Below, piece by piece: positions 8,738 through 24,720 of a stretch of DNA of 64,000 nt. The DNA lies in assembly GCF_900188375.1 (NCBI RefSeq), contig NZ_FZOO01000002.1:124001-188000 (forward strand). Direction: 5' to 3'. A program made the position numbers and the translations under genes. The number at the start of each line of letters is the position of its first letter. Positions within the stretch are counted from its first letter, which is position 1. Origin of the DNA: Geodermatophilus pulveris. GTDB lineage: Bacteria > Actinomycetota > Actinomycetes > Mycobacteriales > Geodermatophilaceae. The notes beneath the pieces are model-generated. The model was not told the DNA's origin and made no database searches. It was given only the letters and a program-made list of their open reading frames with translations.

Positions 8738-10243
8738 TCAGCCACCCGTGATGGTGTCCACCAGCTCCTGCGCCGAGGACGTCGACTCGAACAGCTCGCC
8801 CACGTGGTCGCGGGTGCCGCGCAGCGGCTCCATGGTGGGGATGCGCACCAGGTTCTCCCGGCCGAGGTCGAAGACCACCGAGTCCCAGGAGGCGGCCGCC
8901 ACCTGGGCCGGGTACCGGCGCAGGCACTCCCCGCGGAAGAACGCCCGGGTGTCCGACGGCGGGCTCAGCACCGCGCGCGCCACCTCCTCGTCGGTGAGCA
9001 GCCGCTGCATCGAGCCGCGGGACACCAGCCGGTGGTACAGCCCCTTCTCCGGCCGGACGTCGGAGTACTGCAGGTCCACCAGGCGCAGCCGGGAGTCGCC
9101 CCAGGCCAGGTCGTCGCGGGAGCGGTAGCCCTCCAGCAGCCGCAGCTTGGCCGGCCAGTCCAGCCGGTCCGCGCAGCGCATCGGGTCCGCGGCGAGGTCC
9201 TCGAGCACCTCGGCCCACCGGCGGAGCACGTCGGCGGTCTGCGCGTCGCCGTCCCCCCGCCGGTCGACGTGCCGCTGCGCCATCTCCAGGTAGGACTGCT
9301 GCACCTCCAGGGCGGTCATCCGGCGCCCGTCGCGCAGCCGCACCCGGTGGGTGAGCGACGGGTCGTGGCTGACCGCCTGCAACTCGGCCACCGGTTCCTC
9401 CAGCGACAGGTCGCGGGTGAGGGTGCGGGCCTCGATCATGTCCAGCACCAGCGCCGTCGTCCCGACCTTGAGGTAGGTCGACAGCTCGGCGAGGTTCGCG
9501 TCCCCGATGATCACGTGCAGCCGGCGGTACTTGTCGGCATCGGCGTGCGGCTCGTCGCGGGTGTTGATGATCGGCCGCTTGAGCGTGGTCTCCAGCCCCA
9601 CCTCGACCTCGAAGAAGTCCGCGCGCTGGGACAGCTGGAAGCCCTGCGTGCGGCTCTCGGTGCCGATGCCCACCCGGCCGGAGCCGGCGAACACCTGTCG
9701 GGTGGCGAAGAACGGGATGAGCCCGCGGATGATGTCCAGGAACGGCGTCCGCCGGTCCATGAGGTAGTTCTCGTGGGCGCCGTAGGACGCGCCCTTGCCG
9801 TCGGTGTTGTTCTTGTACAGCTGGATCGCACTCGTGCCGGGGACGCGCGCGGCCCGCCGGGCGGCCTCGGCCATCACCTGCTCACCGGCCTTGTCCCACA
9901 GGACGACGTCGCGCGGGTTGGTGACCTCCGGCGTCGAGTACTCCGGGTGCGCGTGGTCGACGTAGAGGCGGGCCCCGTTGGTGAGGATGACGTTGGCCAT
10001 CCCCGAGTCCTCGTCGAGGTCGTTGTGGTCCAGCGCCTGGGCCGGGGAGAGGTCGAACCCGCGGGCGTCGCGCAGCGGCGACTCCTCCTCGAAGTCCCAG
10101 CGCGGGCGGCGCGGCGAGGGCGCCTCGGCCACCGACCAGGCGTTCACCACCTGGCTGGACAGCGTCGTCGGGTTCGCCGTCGGCTGCCCGGGCACCGAGA
10201 TGCCGTACTCGACCTCGGTGCCCATGACCCGCCTGACGCTCAT
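8738..10243 (-). CDS. dop: Dop, depupylase/deamidase of Pup
   Basis: Dop removes Pup from substrates and, where Pup ends in Gln, deamidates it. The 501-residue protein shares the PafA fold: [13 protein letters not shown] at the N-terminus, [20 protein letters not shown], and [20 protein letters not shown]. It also has the Dop-specific loop after residue 35 ([16 protein letters not shown]) that PafA lacks. It starts with ATG at 10243 and heads the dop-pup-endonuclease-prcB-prcA series. Because Pup here already ends in Glu, its main job should be depupylation. Confidence 0.97.
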   Translation of the reverse strand: MSVRRVMGTEVEYGISVPGQPTANPTTLSSQVVNAWSVAEAPSPRRPRWDFEEESPLRDARGFDLSPAQALDHNDLDEDSGMANVILTNGARLYVDHAHPEYSTPEVTNPRDVVLWDKAGEQVMAEAARRAARVPGTSAIQLYKNNTDGKGASYGAHENYLMDRRTPFLDIIRGLIPFFATRQVFAGSGRVGIGTESRTQGFQLSQRADFFEVEVGLETTLKRPIINTRDEPHADADKYRRLHVIIGDANLAELSTYLKVGTTALVLDMIEARTLTRDLSLEEPVAELQAVSHDPSLTHRVRLRDGRRMTALEVQQSYLEMAQRHVDRRGDGDAQTADVLRRWAEVLEDLAADPMRCADRLDWPAKLRLLEGYRSRDDLAWGDSRLRLVDLQYSDVRPEKGLYHRLVSRGSMQRLLTDEEVARAVLSPPSDTRAFFRGECLRRYPAQVAAASWDSVVFDLGRENLVRIPTMEPLRGTRDHVGELFESTSSAQELVDTITGG

Positions 10244-10315
10244 GCGGCCAACCCTAGGCGTCCGGCGCGACCCGGCCGGGGACGGGCCGCGGGGCCGTCC
10301 GGGGACGGCCGGACG

Positions 10316-10352
10316 CCGGCGGCCCGGCCCCGCGACGGGGCCGGGCCGCCGG
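10316..10352 (-). terminator. Strong hairpin downstream of arc
   Basis: Bases 10316-10332 pair perfectly with 10336-10352 (17 bp, three-base loop CGA), all G+C. It lies 15 bases past the arc TAA stop and before dop, so it should end or attenuate arc transcription. There is no T run, which is usual in this G+C range. Confidence 0.75.
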
Positions 10353-10366
10353 ACGGCGTCCGCCTG

Positions 10367-12148
10367 TTACAGGTACTGGCCGGTGTTGGTCGCGGTGTCG
10401 ATCGCCCGGCCGCTCTCGGTGCCCTTGCCGCTGATGAGCGTGCGGATGTAGACGATCCGCTCGCCCTTCTTCCCCGAGATGCGTGCCCAGTCGTCGGGGT
10501 TGGTGGTGTTGGGCAGGTCCTCGTTCTCCTTGAACTCGTCGACGCAGGCCTGCATCAGGTGGCCGACCCGCAGGCCGGCGGCGCCGGTCTCCAGCCGCTC
10601 CTTGATGGCCATCTTCTTGGCGCGGTCGACGATGTTCTGCAGCATCGCGCCGGAGTTGAAGTCCTTGAAGTACAGGACCTCCTTGTCACCGTTGGCGTAG
10701 GTCACCTCGAGGAAGCGGTTCTCCTCGCTCTCGGTGTACATCCGCTCGACGGTGCGCTGGATCATCCCGGCGACGGTGGCCTCCCGGCTGCCGCCGTGCT
10801 CGGCCAGGTCGTCGGGGTGCAGCGGCAGCGTGGTGGTCAGGTACTTGCTGAAGATGTCGCGGGCGGCCTCCGCGTCCGGCCGTTCGATCTTGATCTTCAC
10901 GTCCAGCCGGCCGGGCCGCAGGATCGCCGGGTCGATCATGTCCTCCCGGTTGGAGGCGCCGATGACGATGACGTTCTCCAGCCCCTCCACGCCGTCGATC
11001 TCGCTGAGCAGCTGGGGGACGATCGTGCTCTCGACGTCGGAGGACACCCCGGACCCGCGGGTGCGGAAGATCGAGTCCATCTCGTCGAAGAAGACGATGA
11101 CCGGCGTGCCCTCGCTGGCCTTCTCCCGGGCCCGCTGGAACACCAGCCGGATGTGCCGCTCGGTCTCCCCGACGTACTTGTTGAGCAGCTCGGGGCCCTT
11201 GATGTTGAGGAAGTAGGACTTCGCCTGCCCCTCCCCCTTCACCGCGGACACCTTCTTGGCCAGCGAGTTGGCCACCGCCTTGGCGATCAGCGTCTTGCCG
11301 CAGCCGGGCGGGCCGTAGAGCAGGATGCCCTTGGGCGGGCGCAGCTCGTACTCGCGGAACAGGTCGGCGTGCAGGAACGGCAGCTCGACGGCGTCGCGGA
11401 TCTGCTCGATCTGCCGGGCCAGCCCGCCGATGTCGGTGTAGTCGATGTCGGGGACCTCCTCGAGCACCAGCTCCTCGACCTCGCTCTTGGGGATCCGCTC
11501 GTAGGCGTAGCCCGAGCGGGTCTCCAGCAGCAGCGAGTCCCCGCTGCGCAGCGGCGAGTCGGCGAGGGACTCGGCGAGGTGCACCACCCGCTCCTCGTCG
11601 GTGTGCCCGATGACCAGCGCCCGCGGCGCCTCGCCCTCGACCGGCTCGAGGAGCTCCTTGAGCATGACGACGTCGCCGGCGCGCTCGAAGCCGCACGCCT
11701 CCACGACGTTCATCGCCTCGTTGAGCATGACCTCCTGGCCGCGCCGGAGCTCGTCGAGCTCCACCGCCGGGGACACCGAGACGCGCAGCTTGCGGCCGCC
11801 GGTGAAGACGTCGACCGTGCCGTCGTCGTGCCGGGTCAGGAAGACGCCGTAGCCCGACGGGGGCTGGCCGAGCCGGTCCACCTCCTCCTTGAGCGTGACC
11901 AGCTGGTCACGCGCGTCGCGCAGGGTGGTGGCGAGCTTGTCGTTGCGCTCGGACAGGAAGGCCGCCCGGCCCTCCGCCTCCGCGACCCGCTCCTCGAGCA
12001 GCCGCAGCTGGCGGGGGCTGTCGGCCACCTTGCGGCGCAGCAGGCCGATCTCCTCCTCCAGGTAGGAGATCTGGCTGAGCAGCGCGGTCGCGTCACGCTC
12101 GCGCCGTGCCCTGAACTCGTCGGGACCATTGCCAAGACCGGGGCCCAT
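10367..12148 (-). CDS. arc: ARC/Mpa proteasomal AAA+ ATPase
   Basis: This ring ATPase binds Pup through its coiled coil, unfolds the substrate and feeds it to the 20S core. The 593-residue protein has an N-terminal coiled coil (about 10-75), OB domains, then an AAA+ module with Walker A GPPGCGKT, Walker [11 protein letters not shown] and an arginine-finger region ending RPGRLDVKI. The C-terminus GQYL is the docking motif for the alpha ring. The ATG at 12148 is preceded by GGAGG at good spacing, so I prefer it to the start six codons upstream. Confidence 0.96.
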   Translation of the reverse strand: MGPGLGNGPDEFRARRERDATALLSQISYLEEEIGLLRRKVADSPRQLRLLEERVAEAEGRAAFLSERNDKLATTLRDARDQLVTLKEEVDRLGQPPSGYGVFLTRHDDGTVDVFTGGRKLRVSVSPAVELDELRRGQEVMLNEAMNVVEACGFERAGDVVMLKELLEPVEGEAPRALVIGHTDEERVVHLAESLADSPLRSGDSLLLETRSGYAYERIPKSEVEELVLEEVPDIDYTDIGGLARQIEQIRDAVELPFLHADLFREYELRPPKGILLYGPPGCGKTLIAKAVANSLAKKVSAVKGEGQAKSYFLNIKGPELLNKYVGETERHIRLVFQRAREKASEGTPVIVFFDEMDSIFRTRGSGVSSDVESTIVPQLLSEIDGVEGLENVIVIGASNREDMIDPAILRPGRLDVKIKIERPDAEAARDIFSKYLTTTLPLHPDDLAEHGGSREATVAGMIQRTVERMYTESEENRFLEVTYANGDKEVLYFKDFNSGAMLQNIVDRAKKMAIKERLETGAAGLRVGHLMQACVDEFKENEDLPNTTNPDDWARISGKKGERIVYIRTLISGKGTESGRAIDTATNTGQYL

Positions 12149-12238
12149 CGCGCACCTCCGACACATCGGGAGAGCCAGGAGGCAAATCTATACACGCCCG
12201 GCGACGCCCTGCCGGGGGCTCGCGGGGCAGCGCGGCGG

Positions 12239-14264
<2,026 letters not shown>

Positions 14265-14324
14265 CGGGGCCGCGCCGGTCGTGACCCCCTGGACCGGCCC
14301 GGTCCGCCCGCGGGAGCATCGCCC

Positions 14325-15506
14325 ATGCGCGCCTACCGGGCCCCGCGGGCCTTCGACGGTGAGCGCTTCGTCCCCGGCGGGGCTCTCGTGCTGGTCGAGG
14401 GCCGCACGGTGGTCGGCGTCGAGCCCGCCTCGGCCGCCGTCCCGGACGGGTGCCCGGTCACCGACGTCCCGGGCGGGACGCTGCTGCCCGGGCTGATCGA
14501 CACCCACGTCCACCTGTGCGGCGACGGTGGCCCACGGGCGCTGGAGCAGATCCCGGAGCTGGACGCGGCCGCCCTGGACGCGGTCGTCACCGCCGCCGAG
14601 CAGGAGACGCTGCGCGCAGGGGTCACCACCGTCCGGGACCTCGGCGACCACCACTGGACGGTCCTCGACCGCGCGAGGCGGGACGGCGAGCGTCCGACCG
14701 TCGTCGCCGCTGGGCCGCCGATCACCTCGCCGGGCGGGCACTGCTGGTCGATGGGCGGCGAGACCAGCGGGGTGGACGCGTTGCGCCGTGCCGTCCGCGA
14801 GCGGGCCGAGCGGGGCGCGGGCGTCGTGAAGGTGATGGCCAGCGGCGGCGTCCTCACGCCCGGCACCGACCTGACCGCCTGCCAGTTCGGCCTCGGCGAG
14901 CTGCGGGCGGTGGTCGACGAGGCGCACCGGCTGGGCCTCCCGGTCGCCGCGCACGCACACGGCCTGGCTGCGGTCGAGCGCGCGCTGGCCGCAGGCGTCG
15001 ACGCCATCGAGCACTGCAGCTGCTCCACCGCCGACGGCCCGCACCTGCCGGCCCGGCTCGGTGCGGCACTGGCCGCGGCCGGCACACTGGTGTGCCCGAC
15101 CGTGGGTTCCCTGCCCGGCGTCGACCCGCCGCCGCACGTGCGCGCCCGGCTGGCCGCGGTGGGCGCGACGATCGAGCAGCACCTGCCGCACGTCGCCCGG
15201 CTGCACGAGGCGGGGGTGACCCTGCTGGCCGGCACCGACGCCGGCATCGGCCCGACCAAGCGGCACGGGCAGGTGGCGTACGCGGTGGCCGACCTGGCCG
15301 GCCCCTGTGGTGTGCCGCTGGACCAGGCGCTGACCGCGGCGACCGCCCGGGCAGCCCGGGCCTGTGGGCTGGGCGGCACCGCCGGGCGGCTGGCGGCCGG
15401 GTACGACGCCGACCTGCTGGTGGTCGACGGTGACGTCAGGGCCGACGTCAGCGCCCTGCAGCGCCCGCGGGTCGTCCTCTCCCGCGGCCGGGAGGTACCG
15501 CTCTAG
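14325..15506 (+). CDS. Amidohydrolase (metal-dependent, prolidase/imidazolonepropionase-like)
   Basis: The 393-residue protein has the full amidohydrolase pattern. It has an N-terminal beta sandwich, then LLPGLIDTHVHL (metal HxH), the carboxylated-lysine region GVVKVMASGG, VAAHAHG (metal His), DAIEHCSC (metal His) and the catalytic Asp in LLAGTDAG. This places it with cytosolic hydrolases acting on cyclic amides or Xaa-Pro/Xaa-Lys-type dipeptides; the substrate cannot be told from sequence. It has no signal peptide. Its TAG stop shares the CTAG palindrome with the stop of the convergent HAD gene. Confidence 0.85.
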   Translation: MRAYRAPRAFDGERFVPGGALVLVEGRTVVGVEPASAAVPDGCPVTDVPGGTLLPGLIDTHVHLCGDGGPRALEQIPELDAAALDAVVTAAEQETLRAGVTTVRDLGDHHWTVLDRARRDGERPTVVAAGPPITSPGGHCWSMGGETSGVDALRRAVRERAERGAGVVKVMASGGVLTPGTDLTACQFGLGELRAVVDEAHRLGLPVAAHAHGLAAVERALAAGVDAIEHCSCSTADGPHLPARLGAALAAAGTLVCPTVGSLPGVDPPPHVRARLAAVGATIEQHLPHVARLHEAGVTLLAGTDAGIGPTKRHGQVAYAVADLAGPCGVPLDQALTAATARAARACGLGGTAGRLAAGYDADLLVVDGDVRADVSALQRPRVVLSRGREVPL

Positions 15507-16231
15507 GCCCGGGCGTCCGCCGCGGCGCGGGCGGCGAGCAGCCCGTCCAGGTCGGCCAGCCGCACGCCGGCCAGGGTGTCCCGGCGGACCAGGCCGGGCA
15601 GCTCCGGCAGCGGCTGCAGGGAGGGGATGCCGAGCACCGCCAGCCCGGCGGCCAGCCCGGCCGTCGCACCGACCAGGGAGTCCTCGAGGGCCACGCAGCC
15701 GCCGGCGTCCACCCCGAGGGCCGCCACGGCCTGCCGGTAGGGCGCCGGGTCCGGCTTGCGGGCGGGCACCTCGTCGCCGCAGACGGTGACGTCGAACGGC
15801 GGGCCGCCCAGGTCGCGTCCGACCTTGGCCAGCACCACGTCGGTCAGCCGCCGCGGGGTCGTCGTGACCAGCGCGGTCGGCAGCGCGGCGTCGCGGGCCT
15901 CGGCGAGCAGCTCCCGGGCGCCGGGCCGCCAGTGCAGCGGACCGGCCAGCATCTCGGCGACGGCGTCCACGACCCACCGGGAGTCCGCGGCGAGCTCGGC
16001 CTCGGTGCGGCTGATCCCCAGGTCGGCGTACAGCACGCCCATCGACGTCCGCATGCTCGTGCCGACCGTGCGCTCGCGGGCCGCGGCGGACATCTCCCCG
16101 CCGAGCCGGCGGGCGAGGGCGAACAACGCCTCCCCCCAGTGCTGCTCGGTCTCCACCAGCGTGCCGTCCATGTCGAACAGGACGGCCTGCAGCAGGCAGC
16201 GGGGTCGCACGTCGACGCTCACCACCACCAT
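15503..16231 (-). CDS. HAD-family phosphatase (beta-phosphoglucomutase-like)
   Basis: This 242-residue protein has the HAD motifs in order: I LFDMDGTLVETEQ, II LVTTTPRRLT, the motif-III lysine in ARKPDPAPY and IV VALEDSLVGATAG. A helical cap of class C1 sits between motifs I and II. It is a cytosolic phosphatase or phosphomutase for a small phosphometabolite that I cannot name. The ATG at 16231 is chosen because the longer frame runs through the patatin gene. It is probably co-transcribed with the patatin gene 44 bases upstream. Confidence 0.87.
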   Translation of the reverse strand: MVVVSVDVRPRCLLQAVLFDMDGTLVETEQHWGEALFALARRLGGEMSAAARERTVGTSMRTSMGVLYADLGISRTEAELAADSRWVVDAVAEMLAGPLHWRPGARELLAEARDAALPTALVTTTPRRLTDVVLAKVGRDLGGPPFDVTVCGDEVPARKPDPAPYRQAVAALGVDAGGCVALEDSLVGATAGLAAGLAVLGIPSLQPLPELPGLVRRDTLAGVRLADLDGLLAARAAADARA

Positions 16232-16275
16232 GGTGCCCCGGTGGCCGCCGTCACCCGGAGGCGGCCCGCGGGTGC

Positions 16276-17256
16276 TCAGCCCCGGCTGACGGCGGCCGGC
16301 ACCAGCTCGGGCCGGGCGTCCAGCCACTGCCGGGTGACCTCGCGGCCGGCCCGCACCAGGTCGGCGGTGCGGCTGACGTCGCGCGGGCCCAGCGGCAGGG
16401 CGTCGAGCAGCCCGGCGGCCCAGGCGTCCGCGACGTGCGGGACGACGTGCACCCGCGGGTCGGCCAGGGCGTCGCGGACGGCCGCCCGGTTGGCCACGGC
16501 CCGCGCCACGGTGAAGGCCTGCAGGACCGCGTCCAGCGCCCCGACGCCGCCCTCGACCGGCGGGACGTAGCGGGTCCGCCCCACGGCGACCGGCACGCCG
16601 CAGGCCTGGGCGGGCAGCACGTCGGAGGCGGCCGCGCAGACGTCGATGGGCCCGGTCACCGGCGCCAGGCCGCAGTCCAGCACCAGCACCCGGTCCCCCG
16701 GGCCCGCCGCCTCCAGCGCCGAGGCGATCGGCACGCCGTCGACGATGCCGCCGTCCACGTGCCGGTGGCCGTCGGGCAGGACGACGGTGCGGAACAGCCC
16801 GGGCAGCGCGCAGCTGGCGGCGAGGGTGTCGGCGACGTCCCCGGAGTCGTGCCGGTGCGCGCTGCCGCAGTCCAGGCAGGTGGTGGTGACCGTGACCGGG
16901 ACGGCGAGGCCGGCCAGGTCGGGGACGGGCACGTGCCGGGTGACCACCCGGCGCAGCGGCCGGTCGTCGAGCAGGGCGCCGCCGGGCCGCAGCGAGCGGG
17001 CGAGCCCGCGGGCCCGCGCCGGCCAGCCCGGCCGCAGCACCCGGGCCATCAGCGGGTCGCCCCACAGCCGGGCCAGCTCGGCGGCGCGCTCCCGGTCCGG
17101 GCGGACGGCGAGGAACGCGGCGTTGACCGCGCCGACCGAGCTGCCGTGCAGCGCGTCGACGGGCACGCCGGCCTCCAGCAGGGCCAGCAGGCCGCCGGCC
17201 TGGAAGGCCCCCATCGCGGCACCGCCGCCGAGCACGACGTGGGTCCGCGGGAGCAC
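16276..17256 (-). CDS. Patatin-like phospholipase (RssA/NTE type)
   Basis: The 326-residue protein carries a patatin catalytic dyad. The oxyanion loop GGGAAMGAFQAGG is at the start, the nucleophile serine is in LHGSSVGAVNAAF (GxSxG), and the aspartate is in DGGIVDGVP. It should hydrolyse acyl esters of lipids in the cytosol or at the membrane. There is no signal peptide. It starts with GTG at 17256 and is followed by the HAD gene on the same strand. Confidence 0.88.
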   Translation of the reverse strand: MLPRTHVVLGGGAAMGAFQAGGLLALLEAGVPVDALHGSSVGAVNAAFLAVRPDRERAAELARLWGDPLMARVLRPGWPARARGLARSLRPGGALLDDRPLRRVVTRHVPVPDLAGLAVPVTVTTTCLDCGSAHRHDSGDVADTLAASCALPGLFRTVVLPDGHRHVDGGIVDGVPIASALEAAGPGDRVLVLDCGLAPVTGPIDVCAAASDVLPAQACGVPVAVGRTRYVPPVEGGVGALDAVLQAFTVARAVANRAAVRDALADPRVHVVPHVADAWAAGLLDALPLGPRDVSRTADLVRAGREVTRQWLDARPELVPAAVSRG

Positions 17257-17352
17257 GCCCCCAGCGTGCCAGGTGCTGAACCCGCGGTGAACGAACGGAC
17301 GCCGGGTGACGTGCCGGAACGGTCCCCTCGCAGGGTCCCGCCGCGAGCGTCA

Positions 17353-17396
17353 GCGAGGGGCGAGGGGCGAGGGGCGAGGGGCGGGGGGCGAGGGGG
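17353..17396 (+). repeat. G-rich tandem heptamer/octamer repeat downstream of metH
   Basis: The unit GCGAGGG(G) is repeated about five times between metH and the patatin gene, and ends just before the metH stop. The first unit can also pair with CCCCTCGC at 17324-17331. Several runs of three or more G on the plus strand could form a quadruplex. It may act as a termination or pause element. Confidence 0.75.
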
Positions 17397-17401
17397 TCCC
17401 C

Positions 17402-21211
<3,810 letters not shown>

Positions 21212-21324
21212 CCGGTCAGGGTAGCCGCCGGTCGGGGCGCCCCGGTCGCTCCCGGGGGGATGCGGCCCGCACCGTCGGGCCGACCGGCAGGGGCGCGGCG
21301 GCCGACCGACGTAGGCTCGCAGGG

Positions 21325-22188
21325 GTGATCGACCCGAAGTCCACCCCTGAGGACCTGCCCCGGCTGAACGACCCGGTGGTGGTCGTCGCCTTCGAGGGCT
21401 GGAACGACGCCGGGGACGCGGCCACCGGGGCGCTGGAGCACCTCGAGCTGACGTGGGACGCCACCCCGCTCGCCGCGCTGGACCCCGAGGACTACTACGA
21501 CTTCCAGGTCAACCGCCCCACCGTCTCCCTCGTCGGCGGGCTGAGCCGGCGCATCGAGTGGCCCACCACGCGCATCTCCGTGGCCCGCCCGCCCGGCTCC
21601 GAGCGCGACGTCGTGCTGATCCGGGGCATCGAGCCGAACATGCGCTGGCGCGGGTTCTGCCAGGAGCTCATCGACCTGTGCCACGAGCTCGAGGTGGGCA
21701 CCGTCGTCGGCCTGGGCGCGCTGCTCGCCGACACCCCGCACACCCGGCCCACGCCGGTGAGCGGCTCGGCGTACGACCCGGAGTCCGCCGAGCACTGGGG
21801 GTTGCAGACCTCCAGCTACGAGGGGCCCACCGGCATCCTCGGCGTCTTCCAGGACGCCTGCGTGCAGGCCGGGCTCCCGGCGATCAGCTTCTGGGCCGCC
21901 GTCCCGCACTACGTCTCCCAGCCGCCGTCGCCGCGGGCGACCGTCGCGCTGCTGCAGCGGGTCGAGGAGGTCCTGGAACTCACCGTGCCGCTGGGCGAGC
22001 TGCCCCGGCAGGCCGACGAGTGGGTGAAGACCGTCGACGAGATGGCCCAGGAGGACGCCGAGGTCGTGGAGTACGTGCGGTCGCTGGAGGAGCGGGCCAC
22101 CGAGACCGACCTGTCCGAGGCCGACGGCGACCAGATCGCCCGCGAGTTCGAGCGCTACCTCCGCCGCCGGGGCTCCTCCCCCAACTGA
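21325..22188 (+). CDS. PAC2-family protein
   Basis: The 287-residue protein belongs to the PAC2 family, named after a eukaryotic proteasome-assembly chaperone and common in proteasome-bearing actinobacteria. The core fold spans about 15-215, with [41 protein letters not shown] and [15 protein letters not shown]. The last 70 residues are an acidic helical tail. A role in proteasome biogenesis is only suggested by the family. It starts with GTG at 21325, divergent from metH. Confidence 0.87.
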   Translation: MIDPKSTPEDLPRLNDPVVVVAFEGWNDAGDAATGALEHLELTWDATPLAALDPEDYYDFQVNRPTVSLVGGLSRRIEWPTTRISVARPPGSERDVVLIRGIEPNMRWRGFCQELIDLCHELEVGTVVGLGALLADTPHTRPTPVSGSAYDPESAEHWGLQTSSYEGPTGILGVFQDACVQAGLPAISFWAAVPHYVSQPPSPRATVALLQRVEEVLELTVPLGELPRQADEWVKTVDEMAQEDAEVVEYVRSLEERATETDLSEADGDQIAREFERYLRRRGSSPN

Positions 22189-22299
22189 AGGAGGACCCTG
22201 CAGCCTTTCGCGCGCGGAAGGCGGTTGCGGCGTCGCGCCGAGAGTTGGGGATAACGGTCGCGCTGGGACCGTGGCGGGTCCGCGGCGGGACGGCGGGGG

Positions 22300-23337
22300 T
22301 CAGCGGCTGCGCAGCAGCGGGAGCATGCGGGCGGTCGCGTCGTCGTCGAACAGCCGGTCGTGCGTGGCCAGCGCGTACCGGTCGGTCATGCCCGACACGT
22401 AGTCGACGACCTGGGTGACCGGGTCGGCGGAGGTGTCCCGGTAGGTCGCCGGGATGAGCCCGGGGTGGGCCAGGTGGTGGTCGACCAGCCGGCGGGTGAC
22501 GTCGATGGCCAGTTGCTTCTGCCCCGCCGCGGTCTGCGACAGGTACACCCGCTCGAACATGAAGGCCCGCAGCTCCTGCATGGCCGCCAGCGGCTCGGCC
22601 GCCATGACCACCGCTCCCCCGTCGGCGAGCGAGCCGGCGACGACGGCGTCGATCATCGCGCCGACCATCCGGCTGCCCGGGTCGCCGAACACCGCCCGCG
22701 CCCGGGCGGGCAGGTCGCGCACCTGCAGCACGCCGGCGCGGACGGCGTCCAGCGCGTCGTGGGACAGGTAGCCGATCCGGTCGGCGTAGCGCACGCACTC
22801 CGCCTCGCGGGTGGTCGGCGGCGGGGTGATCTTCCAGCTGTGCGCGCGGATGCCGTCGCGCACCTCCCAGGTGAGGTTGAGGTGCTCGAGCACCTCGACG
22901 ATGCGCACGCCCTGCGCCGCGTGGTGCCACCCGCCGCGGACGTAGGGGCCCAGCGCGTCCTCGCCGATGTGGCCGAACGGCGAGTGGCCCAGGTCGTGGC
23001 CGAGCGCGACGGCCTCGGCGAGGGTCTCGTTGAGGCCGAGCGCGCGGGCCAGCGACCGGGCCACCTGGGTGACCTGCAGCGTGTGGGTCAGCCGGGTGAC
23101 GAAGTGGTCGCCGTCGGGGTTGAGGAAGACCTGCGTCTTGTGCTTGAGCCGGCGGAAGGCCTTGGCGTGCAGGATGCGGTCGCGGTCGCGCTCGAAGGCG
23201 GTGCGCAGGCGGTCCTCGGGCTCCGGGACGGCGCGGCCGCGAGACGCCGTGGAGCGGGTCGCCGCGGGGGCGAGGGCCGCGGCCTCGGCGCGCTCCCGGG
23301 CGGCCCGGTCGACCAGGGAGAAGCCCTCGGCGCGCAT
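22300..23337 (-). CDS. dgt: HD-domain dGTPase-like triphosphohydrolase
   Basis: This 345-residue protein has the Dgt-type HD layout: FRRLKHKTQVF, FVTRLTHTLQVTQVARSL (metal His), ALGHDLGHSPFGHIGEDAL (HD pair) and ECVRYADRIGYLSHDALDA (distal Asp). Such enzymes split dNTPs into nucleoside and tripolyphosphate. The ATG at 23337 overlaps the mshC stop by one base (TGATG), so the two are coupled. Whether the substrate is dGTP cannot be told from sequence. Confidence 0.9.
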   Translation of the reverse strand: MRAEGFSLVDRAARERAEAAALAPAATRSTASRGRAVPEPEDRLRTAFERDRDRILHAKAFRRLKHKTQVFLNPDGDHFVTRLTHTLQVTQVARSLARALGLNETLAEAVALGHDLGHSPFGHIGEDALGPYVRGGWHHAAQGVRIVEVLEHLNLTWEVRDGIRAHSWKITPPPTTREAECVRYADRIGYLSHDALDAVRAGVLQVRDLPARARAVFGDPGSRMVGAMIDAVVAGSLADGGAVVMAAEPLAAMQELRAFMFERVYLSQTAAGQKQLAIDVTRRLVDHHLAHPGLIPATYRDTSADPVTQVVDYVSGMTDRYALATHDRLFDDDATARMLPLLRSR

Positions 23338-24629
23338 CAGCGCCGGGTGCCCGCGTCCACGGTCACGCCGAGCAGCGCGTCCACCGCGTCGGCGACCACC
23401 GTCGGGGCGCAGTCCTCCTGCTCGTCGCCGGTGTCGCGGCCGGAGCCGGCGGCCAGGGTGCGGGCGGCCCAGGCGTCGACCAGCGCGATCGCCGCCGGGG
23501 TGTCCAGGTCGTCGGCCAGCCGCTCGCGCAGGCCCTGCAGCACCGGGGCGGCCGGCGCGCCGGCGTCCCGGGCCACGGCGCGGCGCCAGGTGTCCAGCCG
23601 CCGCTCGGCGTCGGCGAGCAGCGCGGGGGTCCACGCCCGGTCGGTGCGGTAGTGCCCGGCCAGCAGGGCCAGCCGGATGGCCATCGGGTCGACGCCCTCG
23701 CCGCGCAGCTTGGACACGAAGACCAGGTTGCCGCGGCTCTTGCTCATCTTCTCGCCGTCCAGGCCGATCATCGCCGCGTGCACGTAGGCCCTGGCGAAGG
23801 GCTGCTTGACCCCGGTCGCCACCGCGGTCAGCGCCTCGGCGTGCACGGCGGAGAACTCGTGGTGCGGGAAGACCAGGTCGCTGCCGCCGCCCTGGACGTC
23901 GAAGCCGGTCCCGATGGTCTCCAGGGCGATGGTGGCGCACTCGATGTGCCAGCCGGGGCGCCCGTCGATGCCGCGCGGCCCGGGCCAGGACGGCTCCCCC
24001 GGCCGGCGGGCGCGCCACAGCACCGGGTCCAGCCGGTTGCGCTTGCCGGGGCGGTCGGGGTCGCCGCCGCGCTCGGCGGACAGCCGCAGCATGGTCGCCT
24101 CGTCGTAGCCGGACTCGCTGCCGAACCCGGGGGCCTGCGCGACGTCGTGGTAGACGTCGCCGGTGCCGTCGTCGAGGACGTAGGCCAGGCCCTCGTCGAG
24201 CAGGGTCTCCACGTGCGCGACGATCCGCGGCACCGACTCCACCGCGCCCACGTAGTCGTCCGGCGGCAGCACCCGCAGCGCGGTCATGTCCTCCCGGAAC
24301 AGCGCCGTCTCCCGCATGCCGAGCACCACCCAGTCCTCGCCGTCCCGCTGCGCCCGCTCCAGCAGCGGGTCGTCGACGTCGGTGACGTTCTGCACGTAGT
24401 GGACGGCGTGCCCGGCGTCCCGCCACACCCGGTTGACCAGGTCGAAGGCCAGGTAGGTGGCCGCGTGGCCGAGGTGCGTGGCGTCGTAGGGGGTGATCCC
24501 GCAGACGTACATCCGCGCCACCGTGCCCGGATGGGTGGCGGCGACCTCGCCTCGTGCGGTGTCGTACAGCCGCAGGACCGGGCCGGGGCCCGGGAGGGTC
24601 GGCAGGAGCGGGGCGGGCCAGGCGAGCAC
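23337..24629 (-). CDS. mshC: MshC, cysteine:glucosaminyl-inositol ligase (mycothiol biosynthesis)
   Basis: MshC joins cysteine to GlcN-inositol, the ATP-dependent step of mycothiol synthesis. It resembles class I cysteinyl-tRNA synthetase: [20 protein letters not shown] (zinc Cys and HIGH-like), [20 protein letters not shown] (zinc His) and the KMSKS loop in [11 protein letters not shown]. The tRNA-binding domain is absent. The GTG at 24629 gives the typical [15 protein letters not shown]-terminus; the frame is open further upstream but over the antisense of the next gene. It shares a transcript with the HD gene. Confidence 0.95.
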   Translation of the reverse strand: MLAWPAPLLPTLPGPGPVLRLYDTARGEVAATHPGTVARMYVCGITPYDATHLGHAATYLAFDLVNRVWRDAGHAVHYVQNVTDVDDPLLERAQRDGEDWVVLGMRETALFREDMTALRVLPPDDYVGAVESVPRIVAHVETLLDEGLAYVLDDGTGDVYHDVAQAPGFGSESGYDEATMLRLSAERGGDPDRPGKRNRLDPVLWRARRPGEPSWPGPRGIDGRPGWHIECATIALETIGTGFDVQGGGSDLVFPHHEFSAVHAEALTAVATGVKQPFARAYVHAAMIGLDGEKMSKSRGNLVFVSKLRGEGVDPMAIRLALLAGHYRTDRAWTPALLADAERRLDTWRRAVARDAGAPAAPVLQGLRERLADDLDTPAAIALVDAWAARTLAAGSGRDTGDEQEDCAPTVVADAVDALLGVTVDAGTRR

Positions 24630-24720
24630 GCCTGCGAGCCTAGAGGCGGGTGCCCCCGCACCCGGACGGCCCTCGTCCTGCGGGGAGACCGCGGCACCGG
24701 CCGCGGGGAGGGGGGACGGG

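Noticed and set aside
21212-21324. Possible cobalamin riboswitch before metH
   Set aside because: The 113-base divergent gap is too short for the aptamer and shows no B12-box-like sequence.
22203-22222. Terminator between the PAC2 and dGTPase-like genes
   Set aside because: GCCTTTC/GGAAGGC pairs at six of seven positions around a GCGCGC loop; too weak to list as a feature.
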